64,000 bases of DNA from Monilinia fructicola (GCA_008692225.1 VICG01000004.1:186001-250000); one strand, 5' to 3'; numbered from the stretch's first letter, positions 22,708 through 36,799 are shown. Program-made: numbers and translations. The notes: generated from the letters alone by a model not told the origin.

Positions 22708-24383
22708 TGTAGGCGTGGGAGGCGATTTTAGCCTCCTGAGTATTTTTTTTGTCTTCTAGGAGGTATTAAAGGAAGGATATTACTATTGTCACTCCCTGTT
22801 TCAGAAACAACAGGTAAATAAGTAGTTGGATTGAAGTGCAAATCATTCACCACTATCATGAAAGTATCGCTCAGTTTATTTCAAGGCAATATACATATAT
22901 GTATGTTTTTATAATGTCCGATGTTGAATACAGACATAAGCACGCGGGTAGAGAGGCTGATTGCAAATCTAGAAGCTCTGAAAGGGGCTGATATGCCACA
23001 CGGGAACTACATTTGGCGAATCCTTCATACAGAAAGCCTCGAAACATGTACGTAGCATTTAGAACTCACAAACGTGACAGCAAACCACCGATATTAATGG
23101 ACAATTTCCATTGTATGATTCTATATTCCTTGATGATTACCGCCATCAAAAAGCCCCAGGCCTCTCAATAGGTCGGCAGTGCAACCTGGGCTGACTTCAT
23201 CCTTATTTACTGGTATGAGCCAATAAATCTCAATCTTCAAACACCATCTTTCAAAATAATTTAAGAAACCGATGGTCATATGAACCAAACGCGAGAACAA
23301 TTGGAAGATGGATAAAAGGATTGAGTAATAGATCAGATGAAGGGTAACAGCCACAAACTTCCAAGCCAAGAAGCCCATATAACAGCTCAAATACAGATTT
23401 GGCCGACCTGGTTGACTTTGTTCAAAGGGGAAAAAAAGTCACCAAGTTCAATAAAATACAGGTGTGGAATTCCGAGTCGCCTTCCAACTTTTTATGTGTT
23501 GGTGTTGGGACTCGTAGGGAAAGAGAGATCACATCAAGGATCCAGCAAAATTGGTTGGTACTCCATTGGGACATGTGCATTTCATAGGTACCTCCAATTG
23601 CTCTCGCTCAATTGAAACTTCGGCGACGAGACTTTGCATTGATTGGATGATACTTCATTCTTGTTCGAGTACGCCTTATCATCCAAGAAATTCTTGCAAT
23701 ACAGCGGTTAACAGGTATTCATCATGCATTGCAAGGCTGGCTAGAGGCACAGGTGGCCATGGAGTGTGCTAGTAGCTCTCAGTTTGTTGAGTCCGCCGAG
23801 TCATGACGACAATCGTGAGGACTATTTTTCGACTTTCCCTAATGTTGAGAAAGGTCACTTTGATAATGGATGAATTGTTGATTGTAAGTGCTGTTTGTTT
23901 TGCTCATACATCTTGCGGTCGAGAGTAGAACGAAGGTTGGTAATTGACAGAACTAGGCACGTGGTAGGCTAAAGTAAGATCTTACTTCTAGTCATCCCCA
24001 TGTTAGCGCACAAAGACCCTGCAATAGCAAGAGTTCTTCAATTGTCATTTCAATTTCAACGGCCTGTTTTCTGGAGCTCTCAAGCCATGGAACGTCGCTC
24101 AAGCATTTTTTGTACTTGGTTTCATGTTATCCATTCTGGTAGTATCACTATATCCTCTATCTCAACTGGCCCAAAGGAGAATGCCTGCCATGCAAATCCA
24201 CGCTTTGAAATATACTCTTGTCAAATGGGTTTCCTCAATCTATCCCAACCCATTTTTCAAAAACCCTCGAACTATTTACCGGGAAAAGCTTCCACGGATT
24301 CTTTTTCCACACTTGCAGACCTAGCCCTCAAACATGCATCTCCCCATCTCACATCTCAAATACACGTTCAAGGAAGCTGCTCA
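22708..24383. other. 1.7-kb gap without a supported gene
   Basis: Promoter of the preceding minus-strand gene and 3' flank of the Kre9/KNH-like gene. The scattered short ORFs carry no recognisable motif. Confidence 0.4.
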
Positions 24384-25487
24384 TTATATTCCAACAATAT
24401 TAACATTACTCCGTACATTGAACTTCTTACGCCCAGTCTCTCTTTCGCCCGCGATCGTTCCAGAATCCAGCTCTTTGGGCTCGACAAGCTCCTCTATATC
24501 GCCCAATCCCAGCCCTAACCCTGACCCCATGTCCGTTTCTATTCTTCTTGCCACCTTCGTCTTGTTCACAGTTTCCACATCTTTCACACTAACATAGGTA
24601 TCCAATTCCACCGGCTCCGCATTCACACTCCGATGCCTCATCTTCTTCCTCAAATCAACATACGCGAGCGGTCTGGCCACAGCTTCTGACTTGGTGGGTA
24701 ACCCGGACTCGGAATGCTGTTCCTCGCACCAAGAATCACCATCATCGGCGATTTCCTTGGTCGTCAACTGTCGTTTTGTCCTTGGTATCGTGGCAAGATA
24801 GCGTTGACGACGGAGGAGTATGAAAGCCACGAGCATGATGAGTGTTATGGTGAGAATGATACAGATGGCGATAGTTATCTTAATTGTAATTGTGAGGGAG
24901 GTTGATTGATTCGTTTCGGGTTGAGTATTCGTCAGCATGCTTGAAGCTAGAGTCGTGCCTGTGTTAGTTGTTGGAGCGGGCGCGGTTCCGGTTCCTGGAT
25001 TGGATTGGATTGAGCTGGTTGGGGGGATCTGGCTGTGGCCTGCGCTGCTTATATGGGTAGAAGAGCCGGCGGGAATGTTGCCAAGTGTGAATGTTGGACT
25101 GTCTACCTCAGATTGACTGTTTTCTGAAGGAACCCGATATATCTTATAGACTCCTGCGTGAAGTGAATTATCTGGAGTCCACAGTAATGCATTCCCTGAT
25201 GTAGCAACTGCCATTGAAATTGTCAATGGCCCGTTCTAAATCGTTGCATACTCTTAGATATGAAACAAACCTCCTATAGATACCGCGCTGGCAAGCGGAA
25301 TACTTGCATTATAGTACTGAATCGGGACTAAATGTAGAGCAACAGCGCCCGTCGAATCAATCCAAGAAATTGTAAATTGCTGCCCCAATACAGGATTAAA
25401 TGCAGTATTGGTGAATCGAAATGAATGTACTATAGTCGCAAACGCAAGGACGATTGATTGCAAAAAGAAAGTTTGGAATAGCCGCAT
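24384..25487 (-). CDS. Kre9/KNH-like single-pass cell-surface protein, 351 aa
   Basis: Likely a plasma-membrane or wall glycoprotein; Kre9/KNH-type domains occur in fungal cell-wall proteins. Exons are 25487..25284 and 25235..24384 (intron 25236..25283, donor GTATCT). The start at 25487 gives signal peptide MRLFQTFFLQSIVLAFATIV; an upstream Met at 25550 is possible. The domain starts FRFTNTAFNPVLGQQFTISW and has the G..V.L.L pattern, ending GVYKIYRV. A Ser/Thr/Pro-rich stalk of about 75 residues follows, then a membrane helix near residues 184-209 (IAICIILTITLIMLVAFILL). A basic stop-transfer RRQR and a charged cytosolic tail of about 140 residues complete it. This is the layout of a wall-stress-sensor-like protein, but the sensing role is inference. 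Confidence 0.75.
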
Positions 25488-26199
25488 AGCGAGTACCACA
25501 TGCCAAGAGACAAGACAGCAAAAGAGTGACAAGGAAAATGGAGAGTACAAAAGTACAAAAGTACACTTTCCTTCTTATGTTTATTTATTTGAGAGCTCAG
25601 GAATTTTTGTGGCGATGTCAATTCAGCGTTGTATTCTGGAGCCACTTATAGCGGTGCATGGGATGAGAATCCTTTCAGAATCATGACCCATCACAATGCA
25701 ACGGAGCTATACCATGGACACCACGAACCATTCAAACATCACGAACGTAGAAATAGTTATGAGGAATCGATCAGAAATAGCCATGAATGAGGAATTGAGA
25801 CCATAAGAGGAGTTCTGGAAATTGGTAGAGTAAGATTGACTTGCTACGCCGCTCGTTTATTCCTCTTACTCATCTCAGTAGTGCAGTTTGTGGATGTAAA
25901 TAGATTATTCTTCAGTCCACGAGTATGAAGTTTTAGGATCCATAAATTTGACATATTGAAATATGAAGTGTTGCATCCCCTAATGGTCCTAGCAAATAGA
26001 AGATTAGGCCCGCTTCCTACGGACATTGTCTGTTGGGCTCAAGTGAGCTTCTCCAATCCCTCGAGAAACAAATTGAGTCTGATTGTTGGAACTGCTATAG
26101 ACAACTGCATGAAGAGCGTCGAATAACGTCCAGCGATAGTGTGATAAAGCTATGCTAATAGGCAAAGAGCTTTTTGAAAAATGATCACGTGTGGGCCAT
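25488..26199. other. Intergenic, no gene seen
   Basis: Promoter of the Kre9/KNH-like gene. Nothing else is supported. Confidence 0.4.
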
Positions 26200-26900
26200 C
26201 TGAACCAATTTTCAAAAAACGACAGTTGGTTGTTGGATTAAGCTTTGAATGATATATATGGCCAATACACCATCTTCCAAAACAACAAGGCAAACAAGAA
26301 GTCTGTTAATAAGAAAACAACGCCAGTGACAGAGATTCAGATGAATAAGATGACATACCTCTTGACTACGCACACCAAATATTAGGTATTGATATAATAA
26401 CGAAGGGTGTTCTTTAAGCCAACAATGGGAGGAACGTAATGACAATCGTCGCCATGTCAATGACCCGCTTGTGGTTACAACACTAACTGTAGGACCTGTA
26501 TTACCTCCCATACTCTACATCGAACCGAAAGCTCCCATGACATAAGGAAGCCTAGCTTCGGTATTTCTTCCGAAAGTATCGTTACGCTGCCCGCAAGTAC
26601 GGCCGCTCTACACAAGACGGCAAAGACGCACCCAACAATGAAAGCTTCTGAAGAAGGGGCTGCTGATTGTATAATTAGTGCTACCCCAAATATGAGAAGA
26701 CCGATTATATATGTGATCCTGTCAGGAAAACCTTTGTACGCTTTGCCAAAGATAGCTGACTAGCACATAAACCAAAAAGATACCAGGGGCCATACCATCC
26801 AATCTAGTCGGAAGATTCAAACTCGTCTGTATTACTTGGGATGGTCGTGGCAAGTATGCATTTATCAAGCCATGCCTTTGAACTTTGGTGATGCGGGTTT
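26200..26900 (-). pseudogene. Decayed MFS transporter remnant
   Basis: Read on the minus strand, hydrophobic pieces in changing frames resemble a major-facilitator transporter: GIFLVYVLVSYLWQSVQRFS, then ITYIIGLLIFGVALIIQSAA, AFIVGCVFAVLCRAAVLAGS followed by TILSEE, and GSLTWRR. The order (helix, small-residue helix, SEE.P, WR) is that of sugar-type MFS proteins. Stops and frame changes separate the pieces, and no start or complete set of helices remains. Boundaries are approximate. Confidence 0.4.
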
Positions 26901-29499
26901 CATAAACCGGTTAAAAATATGTGCAAGTGATATCCTCTCTCTTTACTGCTACCCTGCGAGGATACTCTTTCATCTCTGATCTCTACATCTTTAACGCGCA
27001 ATGGAATTATCTCATCGGGATATTCAACAAATCCTCTGACTGTTGTCTGTTTTTGATCCAGCAGATCATGTAATATTAGAATCGGAGATAAGATCAGGGC
27101 CAGTCAATGTGGGTATACTGAGAATTGAAGGTGACGAGCTCAAACATGAGCAAGTTCTCATGCTATAGCATCCTGGTGATCCATCACTTTGCTCTTATAT
27201 TTTTCTACAAAGAAAGGCAGCTTTTCTCAACCATACAATTGTCTTGAGATATTCTCACTCGGCTCAAAATCTCGCACAGTCACCTATTAGATCACTGCGG
27301 GCCACTTGGTCTTGGTGCATGCAGAGTGAGATAAAGCAATGCAATATGTATCAACATCAGATGACAACTGCGTATACATCAGAGAAGCAAAAGGAAAACA
27401 TGGGATCAATCATTGACCTTATATCCTAACATGAAGTATGAGGTTCAAAAGAAAAACGAAGGACATTCCCATCCTTTGATCAAGGTTAATATTTCTGGGC
27501 AGTTTCTAGAGTGAATGAATGTTTTGAAGAAAAGCGTCTTGAAAAGCCATGGAACGTTCAGAAATTGTGTTGAGGACGATAACAAACATTGGTTGAACCT
27601 CGGATGGACTTGCCTTTGAGGTTATCTTTCCAAAAACTGCGCCACAGGTCCATATAAGCTCAGATCTGCCTACCCACCACAGCCGCATTTCAACAACGAC
27701 AACAACAACGACAACGACAATAACAACAACAGGAACAACATTTTAATACAATAATAAAGAATTGACAGCAAAGTCAATATCCCCATTTCAACAAGGTAGA
27801 GAAATATGCGCATAAAGATTTGCTTTTGGAATCTATGATGCCTCACGGTAAGGTAAGTCGTGCAGTTTTCACTTCATATTATCTTTAGGAATTATGGGCT
27901 CTTGTATTCGAAATCCGACAAACACATCGACGATATATATTGCGCGCAGAGATGGTTTCTCAAGTGGAAGGAAAGGCTCGCTGTGAATCTGGGCCTGCGG
28001 TGGCATGAGCCTTAAGATGACGTTTCCCAATACCCAACGCAGCATTCAAAGGATCGATTGAATACATATTGATAGGAGTCAATTGATGGGAGTGTTTCTC
28101 CACACGACTGGGAGCTCTTTTGGCCCGGATAATTAAGAGTGCTACAGAGTATTATGGGATTACGAAATTGTGATTGGAATTGAGTAAGGAGAAATGAATA
28201 TTTGTTTCCTGGGTACCGGTTGGTCTATGATCTTTACACCACAAAAGGTTCATCGAGTGTGTTGCCAATGAACAATGACTACCTACCATGATTCTTCTTC
28301 TATCACGACTTTCAGAAAGCAAGCATTGAGCTTCCCGATTATCATCACGGCCATAGGATGGCAAGGTATGAATGCGTTGGGCAGAAGGGCCGTGGAACGG
28401 AGAAGGGAGAGAACTACAAGATACCGAAGGTGCAACAAATGCTAGACTTTGGCGCAAATTACCACGATTCTATGGACGACTTTATGGTATTTTGCAGATC
28501 GCAACATGATGATTGGCAAGGCCTCGTTTTGATGTTGATAAGAATCTTACATATACTTCGAGGACTGCTTTAGTCTCGACACTGCTTGCACGCCTGTGTT
28601 ACATGGTGGATCAATGCGAGAAAAGAAGGAAATGGATATGTTCATGATTATCCGAAGCTCATAAGGTGGAGACTCGATTCATGATAACATTGATAAGATC
28701 CCTTCCTACCTGGCTCATTGAAGATTTGGCATGGTTGAATGAGCAGGGAGTGGCAGTTGGAGGTTAATTTCTACGGAGTACATGCCGGATTCAAACGATT
28801 TCATGTCATATATTTCAATTGTCGATCATTCTTCAAATACTGCACTGCACTGTAAATATTTTTGTCCAAAAGCTTCTGAACTTTGTATGTGAAATATGCT
28901 CATCGAAGCTCTGGGCATCTCGTTGAGCAGTCGCTGGTGTTGAGGTTGACAGCACTGTTGTAACTAGGTACTGACTGACTGGCTGGCTGGCTGGCTGTAT
29001 CGCAATATATATATAAGATTGAGCCAAAACTACCAACCAGAATGCTCAACTTATATTCCATTACTGCTTGAGACTCGATTTGAACTTACCTACCCAGGTG
29101 TCCTTGACAAACAAAATAATAATAATAATAATAACAATAATAACAATAATAATAATCATCATAATCATAGACATAGTCATAATTCATTCAAAAAAGACAC
29201 CACATAATTGATATCTATCAATAACTTTTTACCTTTGCTAAATCATTCAATTGATCGAATTTGAAATTTTCATGTTCCTACTCGTAATTAATCAAAAATT
29301 TGGTTGATGTTGATGTTGATGTTGATGTTTAAATTTAAGGCATCAAGGCCAACTTAAATAAGCGAGGGTAATTTCACACAAACCCTCTAGTGTCAGAATA
29401 TTCGAGGTTGAAACTCTCTATCAACTTGAGAAATTTCACCGACGTCGACAACTTGTAAATTCAACCACCACCGCCAACTCCAAATCAGCCATCGCAATC
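26901..29499. other. 2.6-kb region upstream of RPS5, no gene seen
   Basis: Contains CAA/CGA-type triplet repeats near 27690-27735 and an imperfect AAT/AAC tract near 29115-29160. TGATGT repeats lie near 29300-29330. The last few hundred bases should be the RPS5 promoter. Confidence 0.4.
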
Positions 29500-30384
29500 A
29501 TGTCTGACGGAGAAATCGAAGTCGAGGCCGTTTCCGGCTACCAAGTGCTCCCAAAGGAGGTCACTGAGGAGATTGGAAGCATCAAGGTATAACTTCAATT
29601 GAGACATTTCGATATTGGAAAGCAATCAAGTTGACAATTTGCAGCTTTTCAACAAATGGAGCTACGAGGATGTTGAGATCCGCGACATCTCTTTGACGTA
29701 AGAATACCCAATGCGAAAATCTATGAAGGAAAAAAAGAATCGAGAGGGAAAATATTCGACAACATTTTAAAATGAGGGGAAATATAGGAAGAGCAAAGGG
29801 CTAATGCGAGATATTTTTCAACAGCGATTACATCCAAATCAGAGCACCAGTCTATATCTCTCACTCCGCCGGTCGATATGCGCAAAAGAGATTCAGAAAG
29901 GCTAACTGCCCAATCATCGAGCGTCTCACCAACTCCTTGATGATGAACGGTCGCAACAACGGAAAGAAGCTCATGGCTGTCCGTATCGTTGCCCACGCCT
30001 TCGAGATCGTACGTTCGACCATATGAGAAAATATTTGGAAGCAAACCCTAACAATTGAAATTATAGATCCACATCATGACCGACCAAAACCCAATCCAAG
30101 TCGCCGTTGATGCTATTGTCAACTGCGGTCCCCGCGAAGATTCTACCCGTATCGGATCTGCCGGTACCGTCCGTCGTCAAGCCGTCGATGTCTCCCCTCT
30201 CCGCCGTGTCAACCAAGCTATCGCTCTCCTTACCATCGGTGCCCGTGAAGCTTCATTCAGAAACGTCAAGTCCATTGCTGAGTGCTTGGCCGAAGAATTG
30301 ATCAACGCTGCTAAGGGAAGCAGCAACTCCTACGCCATCAAGAAGAAGGATGAGTTGGAGCGTGTCGCCAAGAGCAATCGTTAA
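29500..30384 (+). CDS. RPS5: 40S ribosomal protein S5 (uS7), 213 aa
   Basis: Small-subunit ribosomal protein that binds the 18S rRNA 3' major domain in the head of the 40S subunit, near the E site. Exons 29500..29586, 29645..29697, 29825..30008 and 30067..30384 sum to 642 nt. The spliced protein begins [15 protein letters not shown] and contains [59 protein letters not shown] and the highly conserved [20 protein letters not shown]. It ends [19 protein letters not shown]. The C-ending codons in the last exon fit a highly expressed gene. Frame and length match the eukaryotic family. Confidence 0.97.
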
Positions 30385-33300
30385 ATGGTTATATTCGGGG
30401 ATTTTCTGTGGGGTGTTTCAATTTGCATTATGGATGGATGGGCGATTGGCTGCATTTCTGTCACATAAGCGGCTTTTATGAATGCAAAAAGTCATGACAC
30501 AACCGGAACAATGGATATATGCATTCAGTGATTTTTGTGCTGTCAGTTCAAGTGCAAAGATTTTAATGGGACTATGGGCTTGAGATAGCTACAGAGGCCG
30601 ATCATATGCCTGCCGGTGATTGTCCAGTTTTGATAACTCCAGATACAAAAGCAAATTTGATGAACAAATCCCGCCCAATCAAACTGGAAAAAGTGACATG
30701 ATTATCTTGATTGTTTGCTAATATGTTCTCAGTAAGCCCGCCTCGATCTCAACCCATCCCTCTACATATTCCGAGAACTGGTTCTTCTGCCGTGATTTCG
30801 AATCAGATATTTCAGCCTCTTCAAGCAATAACCCAATGACCGTTCATCTTATCCCAGTTTACTTTAATCGCCATCCCACCCTTGCCTTGAAATATCCAAC
30901 GTCCTCTTCACTGCCGAATGACTAATGATATCGTTGCACCTTACAAAATCAACAATTGGCTCCAAGTGAGCGACTTCTTGTTGTGTAGTGAGTGTAGTGA
31001 GATATTACTTACTGCAGTCCTCGTTTATCTGGCTGTTGTGCTGTGAGATTGTGCGCTTGTCATTGAGGTATTGTATTATTTCCCAAAGCCTTGTTTTCTA
31101 GTGAAGAATGGGTTTGTTGGGGTGGAGGGGTGGTTTGAGGTTGGTATGTTGTAGAGGGATGGATGGTGGGTGTTTGAGGTGCTTGGGATGGATGGTGGGG
31201 ATAGAGGATCTGATGGTGAGTTGATTGTTTGAAGGGTTTGGATGTTAGAGTGAGGTTTGTGTGTAGGTTGTTGTGGATGAATGGTGGTGAGTGTGTGCTT
31301 CCGTGCGATGGCAAGGGGGAGGGGAAAGAGGAAGGGAGGAAGAAAGGAAGGGAGGACCTTGTGACTCTGAGCTGGGTGAAACGCCGACGTGTTGTTGTGA
31401 TTTTGCACTTGGTGCATTCCATCACGCGGTCATCTGGAGAGGATTCCACGTACCTCACCAGCTTCCTGTATTGTGTTTCGTGGTCTCCTGTTGGTATACT
31501 GTAGTTGGCTAGTGCATACATCTCATGGCAACATTTTGGTCTCGATTTCTCGTCGTTCACTTGCTATACCAAGCGGCAGGATTATTAGCGAGGAGATATG
31601 CGAGGATGTTTATCGAGGTTGTGTTTACGTCTTGGTGTTTGTTGAATGGGGGCGAGAGGAGAGTTTGGAGTGAGGGTTTGGGGATGCAGTGAGGCTCTAA
31701 TTTCTCTTGGTGTAAATAAATCATGAATAATCAAAGGGAGTCGTAGATGGGTATGGAGATTTTGTAACGCATGATGTTGTCCACAGCCGTCACCCGTAGC
31801 CCTGTCTATATTCTGTTGGAAAAGCAGATGGGAGCTGACATAATATTCACCGGAGTGTCATTAATATGGGATAGCTAAGTGATGATCTGCGACAATGGAT
31901 GTTAAAGAAATCCTCCGTGGCTCTAAATCTTCCGGTGGCTCGAATCTGGTCAATGAAAATTGTATGTGATTATATGACGTGCAGTGGAGTGATATGAATA
32001 CATCGATTACAATGCTGGCATGGTACCAGCAAGAGGACAGCGAAATAAATCCCAATGCCATGAGGATGTGTCGGGAAAAGGATATCAGACTGAGCTTTCT
32101 GGATGAGGGGAGAATGTAATATCGGATGATGAGGGGAGGGGCTTGAAGGGTGGAGTATCGATTATGTTGGCTGATGAATGGGAAAATAAAATCCAGACGC
32201 TTGCAAGGTGGTGCAAGATGTAGTTTTCCATCAGATATCGACAGAGAATTCGCACTTGAAAGTCCAAGTCGGAAGTTTGTAGGATATATTGAGAATTAGG
32301 GATAGAGACTTATTTATGGCCAGGGGATGTATATGTGTGTGTGTATGTGTGTATGATGTCTCATGAATCTAACAAACTAAGCCGCGAGAGATAATCAGTG
32401 AGGAGAGAAGATACTGTCTAAAGTGTATGGTACATCCAAACATAGTTGCGAGAGGAAGTTGGAAATTTCAAGTTATTGGATTGTTTTACGGAGATGATGA
32501 AGGGGTTGGATTGATGTGTAGACATATGTTTGGGAGAAGTTGGTAGAGAGAACACTTTACTTTGTCTTTGCTTTTTGGGTTGGAGAATCGTTTTAGAGGT
32601 CAGGCGTCTTGGCTATTGCTGAAAATTATCTTTCTTCACGTACCTAGGTATGAATTTGTGAGTTGATTGGACAGTTAGGGGTATATTAAGAAGGTGATTG
32701 AAAGTTAGAGATTGATATGAAATTCTAATTATAGTGCAGCTAGAAGAGACGCATGGAGAGTTGGAATCTGGAGGGTATAGTCGTTTGTAGTGAAAGGACT
32801 TGAGTGCATTTTCCGGGATGATTGTGAGAAGATATCTGGTGAATGGAATTTGTTGGAGTAAATGTGCCATGATAAATATGTTCAAGTCCGCACGACGGCG
32901 AAGTGAATCTTCGATTAGTAGTTGTAGTGATATGTGATGAGATGAAACGTCGGAATTGTAAGTGGGTTGGACCTTTGCACAACCAAGATATATAGCCAGA
33001 CGAAAGAGATCGATTAGAAGAAAACTACAATTGAGTGAGATTTGATGACTAGAGAAGCTGTAGCGGAATAAAGAGCATATACTATTATACCGAAGAATTA
33101 AACTTGCAATCTGCAGTTCAGGGGAGGACATCAGACCATAGCCGAATATCATTCAGAACTCGTTACAGCAATACACCCACTGACCCAAGAGATCAGATGA
33201 TGGAAAGGATCATCCAGTATTATTCATGAAGTTATCCTAAGGAACTTCTAACACTGAAGCGCCGGAAAGAACGCCCTGCCGTCTCCGCCCTGAATACAAT

Positions 33301-34413
33301 CAATCCAATACCTACTTTGAAACTAGCAGGTGACTAACAAAATCCATTAAGAGCTAGGCGACAGTATGGTCAAATTGGGGGGTTGTATTTATGTTGGCTC
33401 CCTGTTTCTTTTTGTATCTGTTCTGCATCGTAATTTTTTTTTCTCTTCATGATTTCTCGCATGGTTTGAAGAATCTCTGTGAGATGTTCGTGGAATTAGG
33501 AATCACTTGTGGCCGACTCAAGGATATCGATCATCGCGAGGAATTTGACAGGGTCTGTCTCAGTTTATTATATTGGGATATATTAAACAAGGGAGTACGT
33601 GCATGTGTTTGAAATGAACTTGAGAGGGGTAGTAAACGGATAGACGTTGAAAACATCCCAAAATCCCACCTGTGGTTCAATTGATTGTAGAATCGGTGAT
33701 CCTGCGAATAGTTGAGTGGGATATCTAGTTAGCGCGGGTTGCCAGAGCAGGTCTCAAAGCCCTCGCGGTGAGTTGGTGCGGAGGGAACCGGATCAAACTT
33801 CTTTAAAAATCCTCCCTTTGGGGTCAATCTAGATCCTTCGGAGAGTATATTGGTAGAATAGCTTTGGGCTGATGTGGTTATTTACGAAATGTTTGGCGAC
33901 GGTGTGAGGATCGTGCAAACATTGTGCTTCTGTTCTAGGTTCTAGTGGTGTTAGTTTTCCGTGGACAATTAGGATTTGATTTGATATACCAAGCTTACCA
34001 GGTTTAGTAATCATTGTACGATATATCATATATAGAACCACCGCCAGTCCTTAGGTGCTCTGCTGCTAGTATATCGATCACCAAGTTCTTCCCTTCCTTC
34101 GTAGCTCTCCCCTGCCCAGCCCAGGACTGTACAAGAAAGATCGAATGTCATGAGAGTGATGAAGTCTTTTCCACGAAACCAAACTGGACTTCAACCAACA
34201 GGTCAACTTTGACAGAATGAGGACCTGCACAATGATGATGAGTATGTATTTTGTGGATGCTTTCTCCTGCAATCAGGAGCTTGTTATCATTTCCACAAAA
34301 GTACGAGAAGGGAGATATAGAGGAGTTCTTCGAGTCATTGGCTCAGTTCGCGTATTCGTAGTTTGGTAAAATTATGAAATTGCTTTCGATTAATTGGAAT
34401 TAAGACCAATGAA
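30385..34413. other. 4-kb gap without a supported gene
   Basis: Downstream of RPS5 and downstream of SDA1 (convergent). The longest ORFs, such as minus 31060..31560 and 32613..33152, are compositionally driven and show no family motif or clean splice structure. A non-coding transcript is possible but not visible. Confidence 0.4.
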
Positions 34414-36799
34414 TTAACACCCAACATTTCCTCTTTTGCCGCCTCTCTTAGTTCTATCAATATGGCCCTTGAGTACCCTTCTAGTATGTTGCAAACTTCT
34501 CTTTTGCTTACTCTTAGCCTTACCCAAGGTCATCATGAAATTCTTCTTTCTAGACTTCTCTTGGTTCGTAGTACTCTTTCCTTCGGCATCCTTCTTCGCC
34601 CTTCTTAATGCTTTGGTAGACTTATGCTCACTACGCTCACCCTTTCCTTCCCTCGCCATTGCTATCTTCTCCTCTCTAGTATTCTTTTGCAGCTTCGAGA
34701 AACCTTCAATTTGATCAGCTGTTAATGCGTCATCTGCATGTCTTGCTGCAGCCTCTTTCATCCGTTGAGATTGTGTCCTTCCACCCATTGCCTTATTCAC
34801 GCTAGCTTCAAGACGAAGCTCTTGAAGTTTTGCAAGGTCGGCGGGAGTAAGGATTTTAGTGGTTGCAAGTGTCGAAATTTTCTGTTCAAGAATTTTGTCG
34901 GCATCTTCCTTCTCGGCATCTTCTGCTGATTTTTCAGTGTCCTTGATGTCGAGCTTTGCTTTCTTAGTTGCAGGCTTTTCATCCTCGCTATCACTGATTT
35001 CAATTTCAGCATCACTCTCAACATTGATCCAACCTCCAGAATCACTGCTAGCATCAGATTCCACATCCCAGGCATTCCAATCTTGCTCATCGTCCTCTTC
35101 TTCTTCTTCATCCGTGCCCACTTCTTCGGGCAATCCTCGTTCAACCCGTTTCCGTTTTCTCTCTTCTTCTTTCCACTGCTCAAGCAACTCAATACCTTCA
35201 ATACCACCAACCTCTTCGTCTCCAAAACGTCTTTCCTTAATCGTTCCAGCTTTAAGGCCCATAGTCGCAGTCTTTCCTCTATCTCTCTTCTTCAACATAT
35301 CAGCTCCAACTTCACGGTACAAGGATAACAATCCTTTTGCAGCCATCATAGTTCCCTTGTCCTTGCTCTTCCTGTACATGATAAGATCTTGAAGGAGTGT
35401 GTCGTTCATAGCTAAAGGCTGTCGTACGCAAATCTCTCGAATGGCGTTAAGTCCAGACGCAGCAACCTCCGATGCAGAGGCTTCAGAAACAAACTCATTG
35501 GCTATCTTCTGTACCAAAGGTTCTAAAGCGTCAGGTGGAACGAGGTTATGTGTTGCCTGAGCTAGAGATGCCAAGAATGAGGTTACCGATGGTTGTCGTG
35601 GCGTAAGGTATTTAGTGAAGTATGAGTATAATGAGATTACTGTAAGTTTGTGCAAGCCAACGAGTCGCGAAACCAATTGTAGGACAATCAGCTTTTGTTC
35701 AAGGTTTAGTTTCGACTTTGAATTTTGAAGATGCTTCGAGAACAGGTTTTCGGCGAAACCCTGGGGATCGTGTAGCAAATGCAACGCAGAAAAGTTCAAT
35801 GGGTGAGGTTGTTTGCTCTTCTTTTCCTTCCTTCGCACTTTCTCGACAGCCTTTTCCAATGTCTTCGTCTTCTTCTTTGTTTTCTTATTAATTCCAATTT
35901 GATGCTTCAATTTACCGATATCAATGGCTTCGTCGTCACTGCTTTCGTCTTCCATTTCCTCTCTTTCCTTGTCACCTCCCAGGAAAAACCGTACTCCACC
36001 TCCAATAACCTTCTCATTATCTGACAAACTAGCTTCTTTCATAATCTCAACAGCTTTCGCATCTGTCCATATCTGTCGTTTCCATAATTCTCTTGTGATT
36101 TTCACAGCCCAAATTCCTTTTGAAGATGTTCGATCTGATGTGAGTAAATTGAACAACGCTGTTTGCATTGTTCGATTGAGGCGATGGTTGATACTCTTGG
36201 AATTGGAAGTTCGCAGATCTGATAGAATCTTTTGAAAGAGGAGAGTTCGCAGAGTTTTACTGGGCGTAGCTACCAGTATCGGAAATAGAGTATTGAGTAG
36301 GTTGGCGGAATCAATTACTTCTTTTCGTCGCAGCAACACTAAACTACCAACAATCTTCTCGCGCAAGTCGCTCTCAAGTTCAGCATGATGTAAAGTTAAG
36401 ATCTGCTTGAGATCTTCTGGAAACCCTGCTGTATCTTCTGGGAAACAGTCTGAACAATGTGCAACGAAGTCGATAAGGTCGTGGAACGATACGATCCCAC
36501 CAGAGGTCGCAGTAGACGGAGAGGCCATGAAAATATCTCTTTGGGATTGATATTGTCCATATTGATTCAAGAAATCCTCAGCATATGATCTAGAATACTT
36601 TGTTAATGATTACTTCAATTGTTATGTGGTGGGATATGTGTACTTACTTTGGATCTCTTCGAATCTTGTATTGTAAATTCGGGCTAAAGAAGTCAGTCAG
36701 TAATGGTCAACAACCTTGTATATATATACGGAAATATCAATTGAATGCTTACAGATCCGCGTCGACCTTTTCCAAGGCGCCAACTCTCTTTTTACCCAT
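34414..36799 (-). CDS. SDA1: SDA1, 60S ribosome biogenesis protein, 752 aa
   Basis: Nuclear protein needed for 60S pre-ribosome maturation and export. Exons 36799..36753, 36683..36648 and 36589..34414 sum to 2259 nt. The two small 5' exons supply MGKKRVGALEKVDADLPNLQ and YKIRRDPKSYAEDF, the conserved start of the family. The long exon continues with FHDLIDFVAHCSDCFPEDT, ELESDLREKIVGSLVLLRRK, SKGIWAVKITRELWKR and QPHPLNFSALHLLHDPQGFA. An acidic DEEEEEDDEQDWNAWDVESD stretch follows, then LATTKILTPADLAKLQELR. The C-terminus is very basic (KSKQKRSLQHTRRVLKGHID), as in all SDA1 proteins. The acceptor of exon 3 was chosen by frame (DPK joined to SYAEDF). Confidence 0.95.

Noticed and set aside
31060..31560. 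166-aa minus ORF and overlapping frames
   Set aside because: Compositional (His/Pro/Thr-rich in all minus frames), no motif, no splice structure.
32613..33152. 179-aa minus ORF
   Set aside because: No recognisable family, codon use unlike the neighbouring real genes, AT-rich.
33690..33840. GC-richer hairpin-prone stretch considered as a tRNA
   Set aside because: No B-box (GGTTCGANTCC) and no cloverleaf could be drawn; no tRNA was found anywhere in the window.
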